In this document: positions 8,783 to 18,624 of the stretch, piece after piece | How the letters are laid out: every line of letters begins with the position of its first letter | Numbering within the stretch: position 1 is the first letter of the stretch | Source: Calothrix parasitica NIES-267 | GTDB taxonomy: Bacteria; Cyanobacteriota; Cyanobacteriia; Cyanobacteriales; Nostocaceae | DNA: 64,000 bases | NCBI RefSeq assembly: GCF_002368095.1 | Contig: NZ_AP018227.1 | Span: 782,001-846,000 of the forward strand | Direction of reading: 5' to 3' | Notes under the pieces: model-generated | What the model was told of the DNA's origin: nothing | Seen by the model: only the letters and a program-made list of their open reading frames with translations | Database searches by the model: none | Made by a program: the position numbers and the translations under genes

Positions 8783-9340
8783 ATGAATACAGAACATCAC
8801 TTTGACGACTCCCGCTTGCAAAGTCAAGAAAAATTGCGGGATGGGAATGACCGTAATACCAATAATTTAACGGGTGCTAAGAATATGGTGAAGCGCGACC
8901 GCTTCGAGTTACTAAGTGCTTACCTTGACGGTGAGGTAACAGCTGCCGAACGCAGGCAAGTGGAAGAGTGGCTAGCAAACGACTCATCAGTCCAAAATTT
9001 GCACAAGCGGCTTTTATCACTGCGGCAAGGCTTGCGGAATCTTCCAGTACCGCAAGAAAAATCTATAGAAGAAACAGTTGATAGCGTAATCACACGATTG
9101 CGCCGTCGTACTAGAAAGGCTTGGATGTTCGGAGGTGCTGCTGTTGCAGCTTGCGTTATTGGTTCGTTCTTCAGCCTAATTCCCAATAATGAACCGGGGC
9201 TTAGATTTGCTAACAAATCTTTAGAAGAAACACAGCAAGCTTCTTCAGATGAAATTGCATCCTTACCGATGGTCACTCTGAATCAACCACTGGTAAGAAT
9301 ACCAAAAGCAAATCAAAGTCCACAAGACGAAATAAATTAA
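8783..9340 (+). CDS. Membrane anti-sigma factor (RseA-like)
   Basis: A 185-residue protein counted from the ATG at 8783. A TTG 15 codons earlier and an ATG at 8885 are alternatives. The core has the anti-sigma N-terminal pattern (FELLSAYLDGEVTAAERRQV, EEWLANDSS) at about residues 41-68. One membrane helix follows at about 113-133 (AWMFGGAAVAACVIGSFFSL), then an outer tail of about 50 residues. It would hold the upstream ECF sigma factor at the membrane until a signal releases it. The typical Cys/His zinc ligands of zf-HC2 anti-sigmas are not visible, so it resembles the zinc-free RseA type. The partner is assigned by gene order. Confidence 0.75.
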   Translation: MNTEHHFDDSRLQSQEKLRDGNDRNTNNLTGAKNMVKRDRFELLSAYLDGEVTAAERRQVEEWLANDSSVQNLHKRLLSLRQGLRNLPVPQEKSIEETVDSVITRLRRRTRKAWMFGGAAVAACVIGSFFSLIPNNEPGLRFANKSLEETQQASSDEIASLPMVTLNQPLVRIPKANQSPQDEIN

Positions 9341-9464
9341 ACCTTATTTATAGGTTCGGATTCCAAAAATGGAAGTGATTAAACTATTTACTAGTAATTA
9401 AAAGTTAGATATGAATAGTTAAAATATCTATCTATACAATAGAGATTACCATAAATGGTGCAAG

Positions 9465-9494
9465 TGCGGGCTATAAGCTCGCATTTTTGTTTTT
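9465..9494 (+). terminator. Rho-independent terminator after the anti-sigma gene
   Basis: A stem TGCGGGCT ATA AGCTCGCA (one mismatch) is followed by TTTTTGTTTTT, 125 bases after the anti-sigma stop codon. It also separates this operon from the convergent gene. Confidence 0.7.
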
Positions 9495-9504
9495 AATTAT
9501 TTAT

Positions 9505-9933
9505 TTATTTCCCTATTTCCTTTCCACTCCACCAGCCATCAATTTGCGGAGTACCTTTTAATTGAAATATCATCATGAAATTCATAAAATAAGCCCAAGC
9601 CATACCAAGGGAATTATTTTCTAAATCAAATATTTCAACTTGCGTTCGATTGTAGAGGTTTTCTTTACTGGGTCTTTGAGGATGATAATCTTCAAGTACA
9701 TCAAGACTGCTCAAGACATCTGGATTATTAAACGAAAGCAAATATCCATAGACTTTATCATTTCCCGCGATCATCGCTGGATATCCTTGAGGAAGCGAAT
9801 ATAACTCACCACGAGTCCAAGCTTTTTTTGCATTCACAACTTCTGAAGCACAATAAAATTCATAGTTTGCTTCACCTGGTTTGAGGGTTCCATAAACGAA
9901 TACCCGTAGTAAATCTAGAGCTTTTGTACCCAT
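9505..9933 (-). CDS. Gamma-glutamylcyclotransferase family protein (AIG2/GGCT fold)
   Basis: A 142-residue soluble protein. The family's substrate loop is present at residues 13-19 (VYGTLKPG), and the catalytic glutamate is probably E81 in LDVLEDYHP. The order GELYSLPQGYPAM then VYGYLL then LDVLEDY is typical. Members split gamma-glutamyl amino acids or glutathione to 5-oxoproline, and the exact substrate is not determined. It is the last gene before the CRISPR leader on the left, is transcribed away from the array, and has no obvious link to CRISPR. Confidence 0.85.
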   Translation of the reverse strand: MGTKALDLLRVFVYGTLKPGEANYEFYCASEVVNAKKAWTRGELYSLPQGYPAMIAGNDKVYGYLLSFNNPDVLSSLDVLEDYHPQRPSKENLYNRTQVEIFDLENNSLGMAWAYFMNFMMIFQLKGTPQIDGWWSGKEIGK

Positions 9934-9999
9934 GGTAAAATTAAACTTTAGCTTGCGACGAATATATTTACCGCGTTGTGACCTGACATAGACAAATGC

Positions 10000-10197
10000 T
10001 ACACTATTTCTGACGGGGGAAAGCGAGGTCGAAAACGCCGATGTCCCGTCAAAACGCCAGAACCTTGATAATTGAATAGTTTCAGAGTTTTACGCTCGAT
10101 TGTTTCAATGTTTCTCAATCGCTGAAATAGGGTTTTTAAACTGCCCCGTCAAAACTGCTTGTGAAAACGGCTTGGTTTAAAGGTTTCAGATGACAGA
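10000..10197 (+). promoter_or_regulatory. CRISPR leader region
   Basis: A non-coding stretch rich in short inverted words (CCCGTCAAAAC occurs twice, at about 10045 and 10144). It lies directly before the first repeat. It is assigned as the leader because the only damaged repeat is at the opposite end of the array. Confidence 0.6.
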
Positions 10198-11623
10198 GTT
10201 TCTAATTTATGAATCCCGGAAACGGGATTGAAACTTAGGCACAACGCCACAAAACACGGGCTTTATTCAAAGAGTTTCTAATTTATGAATCCCGGAAACG
10301 GGATTGAAACTCGACAAAAGACCTTGCGGTTGAAGTATCGAACCCAGTTTCTAATTTATGAATCCCGGAAACGGGATTGAAACACTCGATTTTGAGGCAC
10401 AAAAACTTCAGGGAGATTGTTTCTAATTTATGAATCCCGGAAACGGGATTGAAACGCGATAATCCTTCGTTTTCTGGGTTATCGGTACTAGTTTCTAATT
10501 TATGAATCCCGGAAACGGGATTGAAACAAAATCTTCAATCGAACGAGTACTTACACCACTCGAGTTTCTAATTTATGAATCCCGGAAACGGGATTGAAAC
10601 TTTGAGCTGTATCTTTGTAGCGTCGCTTCTAAAGAGTTTCTAATTTATGAATCCCGGAAACGGGATTGAAACAGTATCTCTATTTTCTGCAAACTTATAT
10701 TTACAGGTGTTTCTAATTTATGAATCCCGGAAACGGGATTGAAACAGAATAAAAATAAACGAGCTAGATGAGAAAGGAGATGTTTCTAATTTATGAATCC
10801 CGGAAACGGGATTGAAACAAACCAAAGAAATTGATTTTGAAGCCGACTAATGTGTTTCTAATTTATGAATCCCGGAAACGGGATTGAAACCATGCTGCTT
10901 TGTCTTAGGACTTTCTATTTGTTTGTGTTTCTAATTTATGAATCCCGGAAACGGGATTGAAACTGGATCTAGCGATCGCGATAATTCAAAAGGTAAGAGT
11001 TTCTAATTTATGAATCCCGGAAACGGGATTGAAACAACTTTCGTTTGCTAAGCTAGAAATTAATGAGAAAATGTTTCTAATTTATGAATCCCGGAAACGG
11101 GATTGAAACTTCCGAGTTAACAATCAGATGGTTGGCTATATCTGGGTTTCTAATTTATGAATCCCGGAAACGGGATTGAAACACGATTGTGGGTCGAATT
11201 CAAACCCATCCTCGTATGGTTTCTAATTTATGAATCCCGGAAACGGGATTGAAACTCTTACTGTATTAAATCCGCGCTCCAATTCATATAGGTTTCTAAT
11301 TTATGAATCCCGGAAACGGGATTGAAACACTAGCTTGTTAATAACTTGCTTTAGATGTTTGACCCGGTTTCTAATTTATGAATCCCGGAAACGGGATTGA
11401 AACTAGCAGCAGAAAGCAATATATCATCAGCTTGAGCGGTTTCTAATTTATGAATCCCGGAAACGGGATTGAAACCCACAGCAAATACAAATACCAGTCC
11501 CAAATAGAAAGCGTTTCTAATTTATGAATCCCGGAAACGGGATTGAAACCAAAATGTTAAAGTCTGAGAAGCTTAAAAAATATTTAGTTTCTAATTTATG
11601 AATCCCGGAAACGGGATTAAAGC
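10198..11623 (+). CRISPR. CRISPR array, 20 repeats of 37 bp and 19 spacers
   Basis: The repeat begins GTTTCTAATTTATGAATC and ends CCGGAAACGGGATTGAAAC, with a small internal stem TCCCG GAAA CGGGA. Nineteen copies are identical as read. Repeats start at 10198, 10274, 10347, 10419, 10491, 10564, 10636, 10709, 10782, 10854, 10927, 10999, 11073, 11146, 11219, 11292, 11367, 11439, 11513 and 11587. Spacers are 35-39 bp and all different. The last repeat (11587-11623) ends ATTAAAGC instead of ATTGAAAC, the usual decay at the leader-distal end, so transcription should run left to right. The ATTGAAAC tail is typical of type I and type III repeats in cyanobacteria. No cas gene is in the window, so processing must rely on genes elsewhere. 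Confidence 0.98.
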
Positions 11624-11642
11624 ATTTATCTATGATTGGTCA

Positions 11643-12462
11643 ACTATTCCCATATCGGAACAGTTAGATTTCTAAACCCTAGAAACGGGATTAAAACATT
11701 AGTTTATAACTACTAATTAACTAATCTTCTGTCGGAACAGTTAGAAAACAAGAGAAATTCAGAAGCCCAAAATATAATCTATGATTTGATATGGTTATAG
11801 CGCAATAGGTCATCAGACTAATGTGTTGGGTTTCACTCCGTTCAACCCAACCTACGAAACTATTCCCATATCGGAACAGTTAGATTTCTAAACCCTAGAA
11901 ACGGGATTAAAACATTAGTTTATAACTACTAATTAACTAATCTTCTGTCGGAACAGTTAGAAAACAATAGAAATTCAGAAGCCCAAAATATAATCTATGA
12001 TTTGATATGGTTATGGCACAATAGCTCATCAGACAAAAGTGTTGGGTTTCACTCCGTTCAACCCAACCTACGAAACTACGAAACTATTCCCATATCGGAA
12101 CAGTTAGATTTCTAAACCCTAGAAACGGAATTGAAACATTAGTTTATAACTACTAATTAACTAATCTTCTGTCGGAACAGTTAGAAAACAATAGAAATTC
12201 AGAAGCCCAAAATATAATCTATGATTTGATATGGTTATGGCGCAATAGGTCATCAGACTAATGTGTTGGGTTTCACTCCGTTCAACCCAACCTACGAAAC
12301 TATTCCCATATCGGAACAGTTAGATTTCTAAACCCTAGAAACGGAATTGAAACATTAGTTTATAACTACTAATTAACTAATCTTCTGTCGGAACAGTTAG
12401 AAAACAATAGAAATTCAGAAGCCCAAAATATAATCTATGATTTGATATGGTTATGGCGCAAT
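11643..12462. repeat. Four tandem copies of a 216-bp unit containing a decayed CRISPR-like repeat
   Basis: Units begin at 11643, 11859, 12083 and 12299. The spacing is 216, 224 and 216, where the 224 comes from an extra TACGAAAC, and the last unit is truncated near 12462. Each holds a 31-bp word (at 11667, 11883, 12107, 12323) that begins GATTTCTAAACCC and ends GAAACGGGATTAAAAC or GAAACGGAATTGAAAC. This is the neighbouring CRISPR repeat with a six-base deletion and a few changes. Each unit also has CGGAACAGTTAGA twice, and the first three carry a palindrome TTGGGTT...AACCCAA. No ORF is present. Confidence 0.9.
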
Positions 12463-12580
12463 ATGTTTATTTTCTCTTGTCTCCTCGTCTCCTTCTCCCC
12501 CAATCTCATCTTCCCATCTTCCCAACTACATATAAAATAGGTCTTCAGACACAATCACAATTGAATTAGGAGTATTTTCG

Positions 12581-15148
12581 GTGGATACCCGATATAACCC
12601 AGCAGATATTGAGCAAAAGTGGCAAAAGCAATGGGTGGAAAGTGGCTTAGATAAAACCATTAAAGATAGTAACAAGCCAAAATTCTATACCTTGGGAATG
12701 TTTCCTTACCCATCGGGGAACCTGCATATGGGTCACGTCCGTAACTACACTATTACTGATGTCATCGCCCGTCTCAAGCGCATGCAAGGGTATCGGGTGC
12801 TGCATCCTATGGGATGGGATGCTTTTGGTTTACCTGCCGAAAATGCTGCAATTAAAAATAATGTTCCTCCGTCGAAGTGGACTTATCAAAACATCGAACA
12901 AATGAGGGGACAGTTAAAACGTCTCGGTTTATTCATTGACTGGGACAATGAAGTTGCTACTTGTTCGCCGGATTATTATAAGTGGACGCAGTGGATATTT
13001 TTACAGTTTTTCCAAGCTGGTTTGGCTTATCAAAAGGAAGCTGCGGTAAATTGGGACCCGGTTGACCAAACTGTATTGGCTAACGAGCAGGTTGATAGTG
13101 AAGGTAGAGGTTTCCGCTCTGGTGCTAAGGTTGAGCGTAAATTATTACGACAGTGGTTCTTCAAAATAACTGATTATGCGGAAGAATTATTAAAGGATTT
13201 GGATAAGTTACCTGGATGGCCGGAACAGGTTAAAACGATGCAGGCTAACTGGATTGGTAAATCCACGGGAGCTTATTTGGAATTCCCAATTGTAGGGATG
13301 GATGAAAAAATCGGCGTGTATACGACACGACCCGATACTGTTTATGGTGTGAGCTATGTAGTATTAGCACCGGAACATCCTTTGACCGAAAAGGTGACGA
13401 CATCGGAACAGAAAGCAGCGGTAGAAGCTTTTGTTAAGGATGTGGGAAATCAAAGTGAATTGGAGCGTACTGCTGAAGATAAACCCAAAAAAGGTATTCC
13501 TACGGGTGGTAAGGTAATTAATCCGTTTACTGGGGAAGAGGTTCCGATTTGGATTGCTGACTACGTGCTTTACGAATACGGTACCGGAGCGGTGATGGGT
13601 GTACCAGCACATGATGTCCGGGATTTTAAATTTGCTAGGGAGAAAGATTTACCGATTAAGTTTGTTGTTAAACCTGTAGATAATGATGCAGAAACACAAA
13701 AGGCTTATACAGAATCAGGTGTTTTGGTAAATTCCGGTGAGTTTGACGGGATGGATTCCATCAAAGCTAAGCAAGCAATTGTCGAACACGCTGAAAAACA
13801 AGGTTTTGGAAAAGCACGAGTACAGTATCGTTTGCGAGACTGGTTGATTTCCCGTCAGCGATATTGGGGAGCACCGATTCCAATTATCCACTGTCCCGAT
13901 TGTGGAGCGGTACCGGTACCGGAAAAAGATTTACCTATAGAATTACCCGAAAATGTCGAATTTTCCGGAAAAGGTGGTTCTCCCCTAGCGCAATTAGAAA
14001 GTTTCGTAAATGTTCCTTGTCCGAGTTGTGGAACTCCAGCGAAGCGGGAAACCGATACGATGGATACATTTGTTGATTCATCTTGGTATTATCTCCGGTA
14101 TACCGATGCAAAGAACGAGAATCAAGTGTTTGCCAAGGATAAGGTAAACGATTGGATGCCGGTTAATCAATATGTCGGTGGTATCGAACACGCTATTTTA
14201 CACTTGCTATATTCGCGCTTCTTTACCAAAGTATTGCGAGATAGAGGTTTACTTAATTTTGACGAACCGTTCCAACACTTGTTAACTCAAGGTATGGTAC
14301 AGGGTTTAACTTATATGAATCCCAATAAGGATGGTAAAAGTAAGTGGATTCCTTCTAATTTAGTAAATTCTGCTGACCCCAAAGACCCCGACACTGGGGA
14401 ACCTTTGCAACAGGTTTACACTACCATGTCTAAATCTAAAGGTAATGGTGTAGCACCGGAAGATGTAATTGCTAAATACGGTGTTGATACAGCGCGGATG
14501 TTTGTTTTATTCAAAGCACCACCAGAAAAAGATTTGGAATGGGATGAGGCTGATGTAGAAGGACAATTCCGTTTTCTTAACCGAGTTTGGCGTTTGGTGA
14601 CTGATTTTATAAATAATCCCCAATCATCCAAGAAATCTAAAGAAGCAAATCCCAAGTCCAAAATTGAAAAGGATTTAAGACGAGCGATTCATACTGCAAT
14701 TAAAGAAGTCAGTGAAGATGTAGACAGCGACTATCAATTTAATACTGCTATTTCTGAATTGATGAAATTAAGTAATGCTTTGAATGATGCTAAATGCAAA
14801 GATTCACCAGTTTATGCAGAAGGAGTCCGCACTTTAGTTTTGATGCTAGCACCCTTCGCGCCTCACATTGCCGAAGAATTATGGCATTTGATGGGTAATG
14901 ATAATTCAGTTCATACTGCAAACTGGTCTAAGCACGAACCAGAAGCTTTGATTGCTGATGAAATAACTTTGGTAATTCAAATCAATGGTAAAAAACGCGG
15001 TGATTTGCAGGTTCCAGCACAACTCGATAAAGCGGGACTAGAAAAATACGCTCGCGAATCAGAAGCTGCTCAACGTCATATCGAAAACAAAACTATCAAA
15101 AAGGTAATTGTAGTACCGGGTAAATTGGTAAACTTCGTTGTTGTTTGA
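12581..15148 (+). CDS. leuS: Leucyl-tRNA synthetase
   Basis: A complete 855-residue class I aminoacyl-tRNA synthetase that charges tRNA-Leu. The HIGH motif is [16 protein letters not shown] (HMGH at 49-52). The KMSKS motif is TMSKSKGNG near residue 617. In between lie the inserted editing domain (about 225-420, with [18 protein letters not shown] and [16 protein letters not shown]) and a zinc-like insert ([15 protein letters not shown]...CPSCG). The anticodon-binding domain and the C-terminal domain ([18 protein letters not shown]) are intact. The start is GTG, chosen for its TTAGGAG ribosome-binding site nine to ten bases upstream. The gene begins about 120 bases after the 216-bp tandem block. 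Confidence 0.98.
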   Translation: MDTRYNPADIEQKWQKQWVESGLDKTIKDSNKPKFYTLGMFPYPSGNLHMGHVRNYTITDVIARLKRMQGYRVLHPMGWDAFGLPAENAAIKNNVPPSKWTYQNIEQMRGQLKRLGLFIDWDNEVATCSPDYYKWTQWIFLQFFQAGLAYQKEAAVNWDPVDQTVLANEQVDSEGRGFRSGAKVERKLLRQWFFKITDYAEELLKDLDKLPGWPEQVKTMQANWIGKSTGAYLEFPIVGMDEKIGVYTTRPDTVYGVSYVVLAPEHPLTEKVTTSEQKAAVEAFVKDVGNQSELERTAEDKPKKGIPTGGKVINPFTGEEVPIWIADYVLYEYGTGAVMGVPAHDVRDFKFAREKDLPIKFVVKPVDNDAETQKAYTESGVLVNSGEFDGMDSIKAKQAIVEHAEKQGFGKARVQYRLRDWLISRQRYWGAPIPIIHCPDCGAVPVPEKDLPIELPENVEFSGKGGSPLAQLESFVNVPCPSCGTPAKRETDTMDTFVDSSWYYLRYTDAKNENQVFAKDKVNDWMPVNQYVGGIEHAILHLLYSRFFTKVLRDRGLLNFDEPFQHLLTQGMVQGLTYMNPNKDGKSKWIPSNLVNSADPKDPDTGEPLQQVYTTMSKSKGNGVAPEDVIAKYGVDTARMFVLFKAPPEKDLEWDEADVEGQFRFLNRVWRLVTDFINNPQSSKKSKEANPKSKIEKDLRRAIHTAIKEVSEDVDSDYQFNTAISELMKLSNALNDAKCKDSPVYAEGVRTLVLMLAPFAPHIAEELWHLMGNDNSVHTANWSKHEPEALIADEITLVIQINGKKRGDLQVPAQLDKAGLEKYARESEAAQRHIENKTIKKVIVVPGKLVNFVVV

Positions 15149-15487
15149 TGCTCTTTGCTTTAAAAACGCTTGTATGGGGGGAAATCCCCCGCTCACTCTT
15201 TGATAAAGTCAGCCACGGAGACTATTTCCGTGGCTGAATTTGTTAAGAATTACAATTGCTGCATTCTTAGGAATAATAAAACTTTACGTCTCTACAAATA
15301 TTCCTTCCTCCCAACCGGAGACTGGAACTACTAGTTATTACGGGGTGAACCTGCATGTCTCACTTACGTCACATTCTTTTTTCACAACAATTAAAGACTG
15401 ATTTTATCTTTGTTGAAAAAGGTTTATTATACCCAATGTAAGAAAAGTCGTGTTGCTGCATTTTAAGCGTTTATTGATTCCTAACCC
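15149..15487. other. Intergenic region downstream of leuS
   Basis: It contains a GGGGGGAAATCCCCC palindrome near 15176-15190 and the leuS terminator at 15210-15240. The rest is without recognisable signals. The response-regulator promoter should lie between 15300 and 15480. Confidence 0.5.
15210..15244 (+). terminator. Intrinsic terminator of leuS
   Basis: A perfect 10-bp stem CAGCCACGGA / TCCGTGGCTG with a 7-base loop (15210-15236) is followed by AATTTGTT. The T-tract is weak but the stem is strong. Confidence 0.7.
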
Positions 15488-15958
15488 ATGAGTAAAGGAG
15501 AAGCGGAACTAGTGGAGGGTCAGCAAAAAAAAATATCTATATTGATAGCTGATGATGATGAAGACGACTGCATGTTAGCTCACGAAGCATTAATAGAAAG
15601 TCATTTGCAACACGAACTGCATGTTGTTAAAGATGGTGAAGAGCTAATGGATTATTTGCATCGTCGCGGAAAATTTGCAAATCCGGAAAATGCATCACCC
15701 CCTGGTTTGATTTTATTAGATTTGAATATGCCTAAAAAAGATGGTCGCGAAGCGCTCAAAGAAATCAAAAGCAATCCCACTTTTAGACATATTCCCGTCG
15801 TAATACTGACAACTTCAAAAGCAACAGAAGATATTCAACTCTCCTATTCTTTGGGAGCAAATTCTTTTATCATTAAACCAGTAACTTTCGCTTCCTTGGT
15901 TGAAGTTATGAAAACCATAGGGAAATATTGGTTTGATATTGTAGAACTGCCGTATTAA
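15488..15958 (+). CDS. CheY-like single-domain response regulator (Rcp1 type)
   Basis: A 156-residue receiver protein with no output domain. The acidic pocket is ADDDEDD at about residues 21-27, the phospho-acceptor is D78 in LILLDLNMPKKDG, and the switch Thr and Lys are seen in ILTTSKA and FIIKPV. The sequence has the style of cyanobacterial phytochrome partners (Rcp1-like: YLHRRGKFANPENASPPGLI). It lies 17 bases before a hybrid histidine kinase, so the two are probably co-transcribed and in one relay. There is no phytochrome in the window, so a light role is only possible. Confidence 0.92.
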   Translation: MSKGEAELVEGQQKKISILIADDDEDDCMLAHEALIESHLQHELHVVKDGEELMDYLHRRGKFANPENASPPGLILLDLNMPKKDGREALKEIKSNPTFRHIPVVILTTSKATEDIQLSYSLGANSFIIKPVTFASLVEVMKTIGKYWFDIVELPY

Positions 15959-15975
15959 ACGGTGGGAGGTAAACT

Positions 15976-17865
15976 ATGAATGATGTTCCCATAAAAGTTC
16001 TGCTAGTAGATGACGATGAAGATGATTATATTTTAATCCGCGATTGGTTAAATGAGTTTCAGTTAGGTTCGTGCGAACTAGATTGGTTAGATAATTATCA
16101 AGCTGCAAAAAATGTCATAGCGTCGCTAAGGCATGATATTTATCTATTAGATTACCGTTTGGGAGCGGAAAACGGATTAGAATTATTGCAATTTTCAATT
16201 GAATGCGGATGTTCTTCCCCGATTATTTTACTCACTGGTAGGGGAGATAGGGGTATAGACATCGAAGCAATGAAAGCAGGTGCTGCGGATTATTTAGAAA
16301 AAAGTCAATTAAATGCACCTTTATTAGAACGTTCTATTCGTTATGCTTTGGAAAGAAAGCAAGCAGAACAAAAAATTCGCGAACAAGCAGCGTTACTTGA
16401 TGTTGCTACCGATGCAATTTTTGTGCGCGATTTGGATAACACTATTTTATATTGGAACAAGGCTGCCGAAAGTCTTTATGGTTGCCAGAGAAATGAAGCT
16501 ATTGGCAGCAAAACAGCAGAACTTTGGCAAGAAAAGAAAATATCCTTAATACAATCGGCTCTTAATACTTTAGTTAAAAAAGGTTCGTGGGAAGGTGAAC
16601 TTTCTCAAACTACAAAATTTGGCAAAAAAATTATTGTTGAAAGTCGATGGACGCTATTAAAACAATATGAGCATAAAACACAATCTATTTTGGTTGTAAA
16701 TACTGATATAACGCAAAAAAAACAATTAGAATCACAATTTCTCCGCGCTCAAAGATTAGAAAGTATCGGTACATTATCTAGCGGGATTGCTCACGACCTT
16801 AACAATGTACTGGCACCAATTTTAATGACAGCGCAACTGCTAGAATCTCAACTGCATGATGAGCGAAGCAAGCGGCTTTTACCAATATTAATTAACAACG
16901 CTAAACGCGGCGCAAATTTAGTCAAACAAGTGCTATCTTTTACCCGTGGAATGGAAGGAGAACGCACCTTAGTTCAAGCAAAGCATTTAATTAATGAAAT
17001 CAAAGAAGTTGTCAGAGAAACATTTCCTAAAACCATTCAGATGTCCGATGAAATACCGCAAAATCTTTGGGTGATAAAAGGAGATGCAACTCAACTGCAT
17101 CAAGTGGTGATGAACTTATGTGTAAATGCTCGGGATGCTATGCCCAATGGTGGTAAATTAAGCATCTGCGCGCAAAACTTTATGGTCGATGAAAACTACG
17201 CTCAAATGCATCTTGATGCAGAAGTCGGTTCCTACATGATGATTTCTGTCGCTGATACTGGAGTTGGTATTCCTCCAGAAATTTTAGATAGAGTCTTCGA
17301 GCCATTTTTTACTACTAAAGAACTGGGAAAAGGTACGGGTTTAGGACTTTCTACAGTACTTGGGATTGTCAAGAGTCACGGAGGATTTATAAATGTACAA
17401 AGCGATATAAACAAAGGAAGCAATTTTCAGATATATTTACCAGCACAAGAAGTCAATGAAATTCAAGAAGAAACAGAAGGAGATTTACCCAAGGGTGAAG
17501 GAGAATTAATTCTAGTCATAGATGACGAAGATTCTATTCGAGATATTACAAAAAAATCATTAGAAAGCTATAATTATAAAGCCATTACTGCTAGCGATGG
17601 AATTGAAGCAATCGCTTTGTATGCAGAACATAGAAAGGAAATATCTGTTGTATTAACGGATATTGTTATGCCAATTATGGATGGATTAACAACAATCCGC
17701 ACGTTACAAAAAATTAACCCTCAAGTAAAAATTATTGCCGTTAGCGGACTATTTTCTAATGAAAGAGTGAATGCAATTACCGAAATCGGTATTACAGCTT
17801 TTTTATCCAAACCCTATACAGCACAACAATTGTTACAAACTATTGGTAATGTTAAAAACAGTTAA
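15976..17865 (+). CDS. Hybrid histidine kinase (receiver-PAS-HisKA-HATPase-receiver)
   Basis: A 629-residue soluble kinase with two receivers. The N-terminal receiver has VDDDEDDY and D59 in YLLDYRLG. A PAS domain spans about residues 137-250 (DAIFVRDLDNTILYWNKAAE). The HisKA domain has its phospho-histidine at H273 (SSGIAHDLNNVLAPI). The HATPase domain has N380LCVNARDA, DTGVGIP and GKGTGLGLST. The C-terminal receiver has IDDEDS and D562 in LTDIVMPIMDG. No membrane segment is present. It is preceded 17 bases upstream by an Rcp1-like response regulator, with a GGGAGG ribosome-binding site. The signal sensed is unknown. Confidence 0.95.
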   Translation: MNDVPIKVLLVDDDEDDYILIRDWLNEFQLGSCELDWLDNYQAAKNVIASLRHDIYLLDYRLGAENGLELLQFSIECGCSSPIILLTGRGDRGIDIEAMKAGAADYLEKSQLNAPLLERSIRYALERKQAEQKIREQAALLDVATDAIFVRDLDNTILYWNKAAESLYGCQRNEAIGSKTAELWQEKKISLIQSALNTLVKKGSWEGELSQTTKFGKKIIVESRWTLLKQYEHKTQSILVVNTDITQKKQLESQFLRAQRLESIGTLSSGIAHDLNNVLAPILMTAQLLESQLHDERSKRLLPILINNAKRGANLVKQVLSFTRGMEGERTLVQAKHLINEIKEVVRETFPKTIQMSDEIPQNLWVIKGDATQLHQVVMNLCVNARDAMPNGGKLSICAQNFMVDENYAQMHLDAEVGSYMMISVADTGVGIPPEILDRVFEPFFTTKELGKGTGLGLSTVLGIVKSHGGFINVQSDINKGSNFQIYLPAQEVNEIQEETEGDLPKGEGELILVIDDEDSIRDITKKSLESYNYKAITASDGIEAIALYAEHRKEISVVLTDIVMPIMDGLTTIRTLQKINPQVKIIAVSGLFSNERVNAITEIGITAFLSKPYTAQQLLQTIGNVKNS

Positions 17866-17929
17866 CAATTATCAATTAACAATTATCAATTATCATCGGT
17901 CGGATGTGGATCATCAATTTTCAGTTGTT

Positions 17930-18017
17930 TATTCCTAACTCATAACTCCTAACTCCTAACTCCTAACTCCTAACTCCTAACTCCTAACTCCTAACTCCTA
18001 ACTCCTAACTCCTAACT
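17930..18017. repeat. Heptamer tandem repeat array (CTAACTC)
   Basis: About twelve 7-bp units lie between the kinase stop and the next gene. They end ten bases before its ATG, leaving almost no room for a normal ribosome-binding site. Confidence 0.9.
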
Positions 18018-18027
18018 TTCATTCATC

Positions 18028-18423
18028 ATGACCGAACAGCGTTCAGAAGTATTAGCAGCAAACGAAGCTTTCTATCGTGCTTTCGAGAAGAAAGATATTG
18101 AAAAAATGAGTGATGTATGGTCGCAAGGAACCGGTTCGTTGTGTATTCATCCTGGGTGGAATATACTTCGTGGTTGGAAGCAAGTTAATGATTCCTGGGT
18201 CAAGATTTTTGAAAATACTCCTTATATCGAAATAAATACAGATGTTATTTCAATAGAAATCCGAGAAAATATTGCCTATATTGTGCTAGTAGAAAATGTG
18301 ATGCAGGTTATCAAAGGTTCGAGAATGGAAGCACAATCTTTAGCTACCAATGTATTTGAATTACTTGGTGGTAAATGGTATTTGGTTCATCACCATGCTA
18401 GTCCTGTTATGGGTAATAGATGA
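18028..18423 (+). CDS. NTF2-like / SnoaL-type fold protein
   Basis: A 131-residue protein. Its pattern EAFYRAFEKKDIEKMSDVWS, then HPGWNILRGW and a closing KWYLVHHHASPV, is characteristic of the NTF2-like superfamily (nuclear transport factor 2 family, DUF4440-type). These small alpha-beta cones serve as enzymes or as ligand-binding scaffolds, and no catalytic pair can be assigned here. It stands alone between two heptamer arrays. Confidence 0.8.
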   Translation: MTEQRSEVLAANEAFYRAFEKKDIEKMSDVWSQGTGSLCIHPGWNILRGWKQVNDSWVKIFENTPYIEINTDVISIEIRENIAYIVLVENVMQVIKGSRMEAQSLATNVFELLGGKWYLVHHHASPVMGNR

Positions 18424-18622
18424 TAGGATTTTGGATTTTGGATTTTGGATTTTGGAGTTAGGAGTTGGTAGTTAATTTAGGAGTTGGTAGTTAATTTATA
18501 ATTTCTTACCAATTACCCATTACCAATTACCAATTACCAATTACCAATTACCAATTACCAATTACCAATTACCAATTACCAATTACCAATTACCCATTAC
18601 CAATTACCAATTACCAATTACA
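18424..18622. repeat. Heptamer tandem repeats (GGATTTT and CCAATTA arrays)
   Basis: Three to four GGATTTT units directly follow the stop codon. GGAGTTGGTAGTTAATTTA is duplicated next, then about 16 units of CCAATTA or CCCATTA run almost to the pyrR stop codon. Confidence 0.9.
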
Positions 18623-18624
18623 TA

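Noticed and set aside
9505-9933. A cas-like gene next to the CRISPR array
   Set aside because: It is a gamma-glutamylcyclotransferase family protein. No Cas signature is present on either side of the array.
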